This document shows positions 1 to 4,993 of a stretch of DNA of 5,201 nt, piece after piece (within the stretch, counting starts at the first letter, position 1; each line of letters begins with the position of its first letter). The position numbers and the translations under genes are program-made. The notes below the pieces were generated by a model. That model worked only from the letters and a program-made list of their open reading frames with translations. It did no database searches and had not been told where the DNA came from. The DNA is from Chloroflexota bacterium (GTDB lineage: Bacteria > Chloroflexota > Anaerolineae > Anaerolineales > UBA4823): NCBI GenBank assembly GCA_021849525.1, contig JAJZSS010000173.1, positions 1 through 5,201 on the forward strand, given 5' to 3'.

Positions 1-989
1 TGTGGGTTTATCTGGTCCGCAGCCAATCGCCTGTTGGGCGAGTTTTTGCGTATTTTTGCATTACCGCATCGATTGCCTGTGTACTGCTCTTTGATGGGAT
101 GACAACTCATGCATTCTCATTGATCTGGACTCTGGCGATCTCCCAGCAAGGCGGAGCCTTGATCAGCCTGGCACTGCTCTTTCCCACTCCCCTGCAGCCC
201 ATTGCGAAACGACCCGGTTTACGCTTTTTGCCCCATGTCATCTCATTAGCCCTGGCGATCTGGGGTGTTATGGCTGTCAACGACCAACGCAATCCCTGGG
301 ATTACATCACAGCCTGGAGATTCAGTTATCTCTATCTCTCCGCAGGGATCCTGATTTTCCTCCTCGTGATGGTCTTCCGGCAGCGTATCCACAAGGATCC
401 TGTTCTCCGGCAGCAAACGAGAATTGTTTTGTTAGGGGGTTTACTGGCTTTTCTTCCGATTGCGTTCTGGTTGGGCGCACCCGTGTTCGGATTGTCCATT
501 CGGTGGAATCCGGACCTCTTCCTGCCGTTTCTTTTGATCTTCCCATTATCGATCGCAGTCGCCATTCTGCGATATCGTTTGTGGGATATCGAGGTTCTGA
601 TCAACCGGGCAATGGTCTACGGGGCAGTCACGATCATCCTGGGCATCATTTTTATCGCCAGTGTCTTTGGATTGCAGCGCTTGTTCACCATTTTTACTGG
701 CTCCGAATCTGATCTGGCAGCAATCATCTCCACCATCCTGATAGCTGCGCTCTTTAATCCCCTGCGCATCCGGCTTCAGGAGGACATTGATCGCCGGTTT
801 TACCGGCATAAATACGACGCCGAACAGACCCTCCTGGCGTTTTCATTAGCTATCCGCGATGAAGTGGATTTCGATGCGCTTACTAAACGACTTTTAGCCG
901 TGATCGATGAAACTCTCGAGCCTGATGAGGCGGCGTTAATATTGATAGATCATTCCGATACTAACAGGCCGGCGGCAGCAGGCAGCTAG
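1..989 (+). CDS. Polytopic membrane sensor protein, C-terminal part (5'-truncated by window edge)
   Basis: The frame is open from the first bases, so the true start lies to the left. The ATG at 99 has no Shine-Dalgarno sequence and sits after a hydrophobic helix, so I do not take it as the start. About 328 residues are visible. They hold roughly eight hydrophobic segments, then the membrane-exit signature LRYRLWDIEVLINR (visible residues 189-202), two further hydrophobic stretches, and a cytoplasmic tail with DRRFYRHKYDAE (near 263-274). After this comes an amphipathic helix (LTKRLLAVIDETLEPDEAALILI) that looks like the first helix and strand of a GAF domain. The protein ends soon after, at TAG 987-989. 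From memory, this arrangement is typical of Chloroflexota sensors whose output is a histidine kinase or a SpoIIE phosphatase. There is no kinase domain here. The output is probably the phosphatase encoded immediately downstream. The role as signal input is inferred; the ligand is unknown. Confidence 0.8.
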   Translation, partial: WVYLVRSQSPVGRVFAYFCITASIACVLLFDGMTTHAFSLIWTLAISQQGGALISLALLFPTPLQPIAKRPGLRFLPHVISLALAIWGVMAVNDQRNPWDYITAWRFSYLYLSAGILIFLLVMVFRQRIHKDPVLRQQTRIVLLGGLLAFLPIAFWLGAPVFGLSIRWNPDLFLPFLLIFPLSIAVAILRYRLWDIEVLINRAMVYGAVTIILGIIFIASVFGLQRLFTIFTGSESDLAAIISTILIAALFNPLRIRLQEDIDRRFYRHKYDAEQTLLAFSLAIRDEVDFDALTKRLLAVIDETLEPDEAALILIDHSDTNRPAAAGS

Positions 990-2153
990 ATGAAAATAAA
1001 TTCCAGTCTCAAATTAATTAATTGGTTACGAGGGATCGGTGTACTAGCTGATATCAGCGAACAACCGAATCCAGCAACCCTGCCTGGCAATAATCTTCAA
1101 GCGATCTCAATCACGAAAAACGATCCACTGGTGGCATATTTTGAGAAATTGCCAATCATTGCAGATGTCCATAAGATCAATCTCGATTCACCGGCTTTGC
1201 AGGCGTTACGCAAATCAGGCGTTGAGCTGGCTGCCCCACTTCTGAGCAGCGGTGATCTGACCGGTATCCTGGTTTTAAGTTCCAAACGCAGCGAGCAGGA
1301 GTACTCAACGGACGACCGCCAGCTGGTCAATATGCTGGCGGCTCAGGTTGCACCTGTAGTCCGGGTAGCCCAGCTGGTTAAGCAACGCCAATCAGAGCTG
1401 CTCGAAAAAGAACGCCTGGACCAGGAGATGCGCCTGGCGCGCCTGATTCAGCAAACTTTACTGCCCAAAACGCCTCCTGAGATGTCGGGGTGGGATCTGG
1501 CATTGCATTACCAGCCTGCCCGCGCTGTTGGCGGAGATTTCTACGACTTCTTCCCCCTGCCCGACGGGCGGGTTGTCATCACCATCGGAGATGTCACCGA
1601 TAAAGGTGTGCCGGCTGCTCTGGTCATGGCCTCCACCCGGGCAATCTTGCGTGGTTCTGCCCGGCGCGGGCTATCCCCAGGTGCAGCGCTCAAACGCTCC
1701 AACGAATTGTTGCTGCCCGAAATCCCCGGGCATATGTTTGTTACCTGCCTGTATGCCATACTGGATTTGAAAACAGGCGCCTTCCAGTTTGCCAACGCCG
1801 GGCATAATTTACCTGTTGGCTGCCACGATGGGGTAGTACGTGAGCTTCGGGCAACCGGGATGCCGCTGGGCTTGATGGAAGATATGGAGTATGAAGAACA
1901 TACCGCCATCCTGCAGCCCGGAGAATGCCTGTTACTGTACAGCGACGGTTTGGTCGAAGCCCACAACCCGCTGGGTCAAATGTACGGGTTTGACCAGCTG
2001 CATTCCAAAATGGCTTCCTATATCCGGAGCGATACGACCCTGGTTGATTTTCTACTAAACGATCTTAAATCCTTCACCGGTGAGCAATGGGAACAAGAAG
2101 ATGATGTGACACTGCTCACCCTACATTATCGAAAACCAGGAGAGGAAGAATGA
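990..2153 (+). CDS. GAF-SpoIIE family PP2C-type serine phosphatase (RsbU-like)
   Basis: This 387-residue protein probably removes phosphate from the serine of a STAS anti-anti-sigma protein, most likely the one encoded at 2650-3009. Residues about 40-125 look like the later part of a GAF domain (GVELAAPLLSSGDLTGILVL, then the EYSTDDRQLVNMLAAQ helix). Residues 128-158 form a charged signalling helix ending in LIQQTLLP, the usual entry to SpoIIE domains. The PP2C/SpoIIE domain (about 160-380) keeps all the metal-binding motifs: GGDFYDF (D183), GDVTDKG (D201), NAGHN (269-273), YSDGLVEA (D319) and EQEDDVTLL (D371/D372). It should therefore be catalytically active. The start cannot be further upstream because TAG 987-989 precedes it in the same frame. 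Only a weak AGG (980-982) could serve as ribosome binding site, which suggests translation coupled to the sensor gene. The gene overlaps the next one by ATGA. Confidence 0.93.
   Translation: MKINSSLKLINWLRGIGVLADISEQPNPATLPGNNLQAISITKNDPLVAYFEKLPIIADVHKINLDSPALQALRKSGVELAAPLLSSGDLTGILVLSSKRSEQEYSTDDRQLVNMLAAQVAPVVRVAQLVKQRQSELLEKERLDQEMRLARLIQQTLLPKTPPEMSGWDLALHYQPARAVGGDFYDFFPLPDGRVVITIGDVTDKGVPAALVMASTRAILRGSARRGLSPGAALKRSNELLLPEIPGHMFVTCLYAILDLKTGAFQFANAGHNLPVGCHDGVVRELRATGMPLGLMEDMEYEEHTAILQPGECLLLYSDGLVEAHNPLGQMYGFDQLHSKMASYIRSDTTLVDFLLNDLKSFTGEQWEQEDDVTLLTLHYRKPGEEE
2138..2153 (+). promoter_or_regulatory. Shine-Dalgarno and ATGA start/stop overlap
   Basis: AGGAGAGG (2138-2145) lies a few bases before the ATG at 2150, inside the last codons of the phosphatase gene. 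The ATG overlaps the phosphatase TGA (2151-2153). This fixes the start of the RsbW-like gene and indicates translational coupling, so phosphatase and RsbW-like protein are likely made in a set ratio. Confidence 0.85.
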
Positions 2154-2638
2154 CCCACACCCACACAAATCTTCCCTTAGCTAACTCCAGCAACGAATGG
2201 CGGATCCTCTCGGAAATTAATCTCCCCCGGCAGCCCAATGCTGAGAAACTGGCAATGGAATTGGTGGCCCATATTATCGAGGACTTACAGCTACCGGCAG
2301 GTCGATTGGAGCAGCTCAAACAGGCGATCGCGGCAGCGACCTCGAATGCAATCAACCAAAAGAATTTAGGGAAAGCCGAGCTGCCTGTCTCTATTCGCAT
2401 CCTGGCTTCGTCGCAGATTGTCGAGTTACACGAAGCGAAACTCCTTGAAATAACCAGCTACGATTCAGGCAAGGCTGATCAATTAAAGAATAAGGATGTT
2501 CCACATGGCTGGGGTTTCTTCTTGATCGATCGCACGCTGGCCACGCAGCCAGCCAGCTCGGAAGGGGCGCAACAGCGAATTGAGCTTTTTATCTACATGG
2601 AAGGTCGTAAGAATTTACAGGGTACTATTGATCAATAA
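2150..2638 (+). CDS. RsbW-like GHKL-fold anti-sigma/serine-kinase homologue, degenerate ATP site
   Basis: This 162-residue protein has the size and layout of the RsbW/SpoIIAB (HATPase_c_2) family, which normally phosphorylates a STAS partner and sequesters a sigma factor. The opening (EWRILSEINLPRQPNAEKLAMELV) matches the first strand and helix. The N-box region is LKQAIAAATSNAI (residues 56-68): the Mg-binding asparagine is kept (N66), but the residue four before it, normally the catalytic glutamate, is alanine (A62, codon GCA). The usual His-Gly after the box is also lost (NQKN). The G1 box, normally DxGxG, reads DSGKA (105-109). The G2-like HGWGFFLIDR (119-128) is well kept. The fold assignment is fairly secure from position and G2 box. 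Loss of kinase activity is inferred. It could act as a phosphorylation-independent binding partner of the STAS protein, or as a sigma or effector binder. Confidence 0.8.
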   Translation: MTHTHTNLPLANSSNEWRILSEINLPRQPNAEKLAMELVAHIIEDLQLPAGRLEQLKQAIAAATSNAINQKNLGKAELPVSIRILASSQIVELHEAKLLEITSYDSGKADQLKNKDVPHGWGFFLIDRTLATQPASSEGAQQRIELFIYMEGRKNLQGTIDQ

Positions 2639-2649
2639 GGACGGAATAA
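2637..2649 (+). promoter_or_regulatory. Ribosome binding site of the STAS gene
   Basis: AAGGACGGA (2637-2645) begins on the last bases of the preceding TAA stop and lies at normal spacing before the ATG at 2650. The 11-base gap leaves no room for a promoter, so the STAS gene is read from the same transcript as the RsbW-like gene. Confidence 0.7.
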
Positions 2650-3009
2650 ATGGATATAAATCAGGTTACTTTAGATGTTCGGAAGATTCGTGGCAAACTA
2701 AGCATTATCGATGTCATCGGGGATATCACTTCGTTTGCCGAAGAACAACTGCAAACCGCATTCAACCAGGCCATATCCGATGGGTTTGAGATTGTCGTCT
2801 GGAATTTTTCACAGCTTCATTTTATCAACAGCTCCGGGATCGGCTTGCTGGTCGTTCTCCTGGTACGCGCTCGCAAACAGAATATCCGCATGGGTGCGTT
2901 TGGTCTCAGTAATCACTTTAAGCGCCTGTTCGAAATGACGCGTTTGAATGAAGTATTCAATCTGTACGAGACTGAAGATGAAGCCTTATCTGGTTTGCTG
3001 GGTGCATAA
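2650..3009 (+). CDS. STAS-domain anti-anti-sigma factor (RsbV/SpoIIAA-like)
   Basis: This 119-residue single STAS domain is the usual length for anti-sigma factor antagonists. The N-terminus gives the first strands (LSIIDVIGDITSFAEEQL, residues 17-34). The phosphorylation loop is FINSSGIGLLV (58-68), with Ser61/Ser62 as the likely target of an RsbW-type kinase and of the upstream SpoIIE phosphatase. The family usually has Asp where this protein has Asn60. The C-terminal half (RMGAFGLSNHFKRLFEMTRL and VFNLYETEDEAL) matches the final strands and helices that follow the loop in the family. Its place after an RsbU-like phosphatase and an RsbW-like protein supports a partner-switching role: the unphosphorylated form binds the anti-sigma or another target and frees an effector. 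The actual effector is not visible in this window. Confidence 0.92.
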   Translation: MDINQVTLDVRKIRGKLSIIDVIGDITSFAEEQLQTAFNQAISDGFEIVVWNFSQLHFINSSGIGLLVVLLVRARKQNIRMGAFGLSNHFKRLFEMTRLNEVFNLYETEDEALSGLLGA

Positions 3010-3037
3010 TTCTAAATATTTTTATTGCCCGAATACT

Positions 3038-3049
3038 GAGAGAGAGAGA
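3038..3049 (+). repeat. (GA)6 dinucleotide tract forming the ribosome binding region
   Basis: Twelve bases of perfect GA repeat end one base before the ATG at 3051. No other Shine-Dalgarno-like sequence precedes this start, so the tract itself must supply GAG/AGAG pairing to the ribosome. Because it is a simple repeat it could change length by slippage and alter initiation efficiency. The function is inferred from position only. Confidence 0.6.
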
Positions 3050-3050
3050 T

Positions 3051-3815
3051 ATGGAGCCGGTAGAATCATCTTTGGATCGAAATCACTCTGGTTGGGCTGG
3101 TCCCATCGAACAGATTGCCATAACCGAGGTGCCCGCGGGTGCAACCAACCTGAATCTGGAGGGGCATCGCCTGGTGAATCCTTTACATGGCTTTGGTCCC
3201 TTATGGCAAAAGACTTATCAGATTCGTCTGCCTGGGACTGGCAAGACTGCTGCTGAAGTGATGCGAGTCTGGAAAGAAAGATTTCCAGAATTCCACCCTG
3301 CAGAAAGCCGGTTTTACCCATCGCTGGCAGGGATACACCCTGGAGAAGTCCTGTTTATCGATGGCACAGTCCCTGCCCTGCCCAATACTCCCAGCATCCT
3401 GCCCGTTTCCAGTGGGGTTATGGTGCTCTACGAGGATGAAACCAGCTTCACGGTAATGACGCCGGAGGGATTCCCTGAATCGGGTTGGAACACTTTCAGC
3501 GTTTCCGAAATAGATGGCTGTTTATATGCCCAGGTCCAGTCTATGGCGCGGACGACCGATCCAATTTACGAGTTTGCCTTCCGGTTCATGGGCAGCTCTG
3601 AGCAGCAAGAAAAAATCTGGCGGCACGTATTAACCCATCTGGCGGCTGTATTCGGGGTGGAAGGGGAAAACGTCACACAGGATAAAAAATGCCTGGATCC
3701 GAAAATTCAATGGTCCCAGGCAAAAAATATCTGGCGCAATGCGGGAGTGAGCACAATAATTTATAAAATGGCAGCCCCGCTGCGTTGGATTAGCTTGAAG
3801 GTCAAGCGCCGATAA
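3051..3815 (+). CDS. Conserved-type protein of unknown function, possibly SRPBCC/DUF1990-like
   Basis: I do not recognise a firm family for this 254-residue protein. It has no signal peptide and no clear transmembrane helix. The centre alternates strands and turns (SGVMVLYEDETSFTVMTPEG, then GWNTFSV and CLYAQVQSMARTTDPIYEFAFRF, residues about 121-179) and ends in an aromatic-rich helix (QEKIWRHVLTHLAAVFGV, 186-203). That pattern recalls DUF1990/SRPBCC-like lipid- or ligand-binding folds, and I have an impression of similar hypothetical proteins in Chloroflexota, but neither is verified. The tail (IWRNAGVSTIIYKMAAPLRWISLKVKRR region, 227-254) is amphipathic and strongly basic at the end, perhaps a membrane-surface contact. 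It lies 41 bases after the STAS gene, so it is probably the last gene of the partner-switching operon. It could be an effector or a downstream target. The stop is one base from the stop of the convergent regulator gene. Confidence 0.7.
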   Translation: MEPVESSLDRNHSGWAGPIEQIAITEVPAGATNLNLEGHRLVNPLHGFGPLWQKTYQIRLPGTGKTAAEVMRVWKERFPEFHPAESRFYPSLAGIHPGEVLFIDGTVPALPNTPSILPVSSGVMVLYEDETSFTVMTPEGFPESGWNTFSVSEIDGCLYAQVQSMARTTDPIYEFAFRFMGSSEQQEKIWRHVLTHLAAVFGVEGENVTQDKKCLDPKIQWSQAKNIWRNAGVSTIIYKMAAPLRWISLKVKRR

Positions 3816-3816
3816 A

Positions 3817-4455
3817 TCAAGGTTCGTCGATCTTAACCAGACCAATCCGTATGGCGTATAATGCGGCCTGGGTCCGGCTCGGGACGCCTAACTTCATCAG
3901 GATATTACTGACGTGAGTTTTAACAGTCGTCTCGCTGATGCTTAACGCCAGGGCAATTTCCTTGTTCGCTTTTCCTTCAGCCAATAAACGAAGCACTTCA
4001 GTCTCGCGTTCGGTTAATGTTTGGGGCGATTCAGGCGTCCGTACCTCGCGGATTAATCGGGCGGCAGCCTGAGGCGAAAGCTGCACCTGACCTGCCGCAG
4101 CAGCTTTAATACTCCGGCACAATTCGTCGGCCCTGGTATCTTTCAGCAGATAACCGATCGCCCCGGCGCGTACAGCCCCTACTACAGAAGCATCTTCCAA
4201 AACACTGGTTAAGGCGATCACTTCCACATCCTTCATACTGGAGCGAATTGACTGGATAGCGCTGATCCCGTCCATTACCGGCATCATCAGGTCCATTAAT
4301 ACAACATCGGGATTTAATTCTCGCGTCATCTGGACAGCCTGAGCACCGTCGCTGGCTTCTCCCACAACTTCCAGCTCTGGATCTAAAGCCAGGAACATCC
4401 GCAGTCCTTGACGGACAACAGCATGGTCGTCTGCGAGCAATATCCGGATGGTCAT
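3817..4455 (-). CDS. NarL/FixJ-family response regulator (REC + LuxR-type HTH)
   Basis: This 212-residue DNA-binding response regulator has a receiver domain followed by a LuxR-type helix-turn-helix. The receiver (about 3-118) has the acidic pair D9/D10, phospho-acceptor D55 in VVLMDLMMPVMDG, T83 in IALTS and K105 in LLKD. All key residues are present. The HTH (about 147-206) shows LTERETEVLRLLAEG, ANKEIALALSISETTVKTHV and the closing KLGVPSRTQAAL. The start is set at 4455 because the message has GGAGGAG (4461-4467 on the + strand as CTCCTCC) five bases upstream and because the protein then begins MTIRILLADD, the standard opening. A longer in-frame version from 4494 would add 13 untypical residues. 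No cognate histidine kinase is adjacent in the same orientation. The membrane protein or the edge gene could belong to its pathway, but that is a guess. Confidence 0.95.
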   Translation of the reverse strand: MTIRILLADDHAVVRQGLRMFLALDPELEVVGEASDGAQAVQMTRELNPDVVLMDLMMPVMDGISAIQSIRSSMKDVEVIALTSVLEDASVVGAVRAGAIGYLLKDTRADELCRSIKAAAAGQVQLSPQAAARLIREVRTPESPQTLTERETEVLRLLAEGKANKEIALALSISETTVKTHVSNILMKLGVPSRTQAALYAIRIGLVKIDEP

Positions 4456-4460
4456 AGAAA

Positions 4461-4467
4461 CTCCTCC
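4461..4467 (-). promoter_or_regulatory. Strong Shine-Dalgarno deciding the regulator start
   Basis: Read on the minus strand this is GGAGGAG, separated by TTTCT from the ATG ending at 4453. It is the strongest ribosome binding site in the window. It decides for the internal start at 4455 over the upstream ATG at 4494. Confidence 0.85.
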
Positions 4468-4522
4468 GAAGCAGGATTGGAACAATTCATTCAAAAGTAT
4501 GAGGTTGATTCAAACACCTGCA

Positions 4523-4563
4523 CGATGAATAAACCTGCGCTTTGGATTATAACAGGATCATCG
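4523..4563. repeat. Imperfect dyad in the divergent intergenic region
   Basis: CGATGA (4523-4528) and CCTG (4534-4537) are mirrored by CAGG (4553-4556) and TCATCG (4558-4563), with unequal spacers of five and one bases. The dyad surrounds the candidate -10 elements, so it could be an operator for one of the two response regulators. The asymmetry makes chance possible. Confidence 0.3.
4546..4553. promoter_or_regulatory. Candidate overlapping divergent -10 elements
   Basis: The sequence ATTATAAC reads as a perfect TATAAT on the minus strand (4551 to 4546), facing the NarL-type regulator, and as TATAAC on the plus strand (4548-4553), facing the single-domain receiver. It lies between the two divergent genes, about 90 bases before the regulator start and 30 before the receiver start. 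I see no good TTGACA-like -35 at the right distance on either strand, so the call is tentative. Confidence 0.3.
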
Positions 4564-4582
4564 CTAACAGATAGGAAACAGC

Positions 4583-4966
4583 ATGATCCGAGTATTACTG
4601 GTCGATGATGAAATTATGGTCCGCAAAGGGCTGCGAATGCGCATTAAGCTCGAGCCGGATATTCTGGTGATCGGGGAGACTTCGAGCGGGCTGCAGGCAC
4701 TGGCAATGGTCGAAGCGCTCCGCCCCGATATTGTGGTGATGGATATTGAGTTGACAGATTTGGACGGAATCAATGCCACAGCCCAAATTACAGGTGCGGA
4801 TGAACCGATACCCGTGATCATCCACTCGATGCATGATGATGCTCTAATGCGCACCCGGGCTGAAAATGCAGGCGCAGCTGAATTTGTAGTCAAACATGGC
4901 GGAGCCGTCCAGCTGTTGTCCGCAATCCGAAAAATCTACCAGGCACAACACCCCACGGATCAATAA
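4583..4966 (+). CDS. Single-domain response regulator (CheY-like receiver, no output domain)
   Basis: This 127-residue protein consists only of a receiver domain. The acidic cluster D8/D9/E10 (LLVDDE), phospho-acceptor D54 (IVVMDIELTD), S82 in place of the usual Thr/Ser (VIIHS) and K104 (FVVKH) are all present, so phosphorylation is expected. The loop after the aspartate lacks the usual MPxMDG proline and reads LTDLDG. Sequence similarity to the receiver of the divergent NarL-type regulator is high over the first 70 residues (RxGLRM, LxVxGE, DGI), suggesting duplication with loss of the DNA-binding half. AGGA (4573-4576) gives a good ribosome binding site before the ATG. It ends 27 bases from the stop of the convergent HPt-containing gene and may act as a phosphate shuttle or sink, or as a protein-binding switch. 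That role is inferred. Confidence 0.92.
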   Translation: MIRVLLVDDEIMVRKGLRMRIKLEPDILVIGETSSGLQALAMVEALRPDIVVMDIELTDLDGINATAQITGADEPIPVIIHSMHDDALMRTRAENAGAAEFVVKHGGAVQLLSAIRKIYQAQHPTDQ

Positions 4967-4993
4967 CGCCAACCTGTTTATCAATCCCAAAAA

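Noticed and set aside
99..101. ATG as start of the left-edge membrane protein
   Set aside because: The frame is open to the window edge, the upstream residues form a plausible membrane helix, and there is no Shine-Dalgarno before this ATG.
131..263. Ten-base direct repeat CTGGCGATCT at about 131 and 254
   Set aside because: The copies are short, fall in coding sequence for hydrophobic Leu-Ala-Ile runs, and are explained by shared codons.
987..989. TAG as a reassigned or pyrrolysine codon
   Set aside because: An ATG follows directly and other genes here use TAA and TGA normally. A single TAG gives no support for recoding machinery, so a gene boundary or nonsense change is simpler.
1541..1966. 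Long open frame on the minus strand opposite the phosphatase
   Set aside because: It lies wholly opposite well-conserved SpoIIE motifs, its translation shows no recognisable domain, and it is rich in Ser/Pro/Arg as expected of an antisense shadow.
3228..3251. Walker-A-like LPGTGKT in the unknown protein
   Set aside because: The glycine needed at the first position of GxxxxGK[ST] is missing and no Walker B or other NTPase motif follows.
4456..4494. Longer start for the NarL-type regulator at 4494
   Set aside because: It would add 13 residues before the standard receiver opening, and the strong GGAGGAG sits between the two ATGs in the right place for the internal one.
4967..4993. Terminator between the receiver and the HPt gene
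   Set aside because: The 27-base gap has no inverted repeat with a T-run on either strand.
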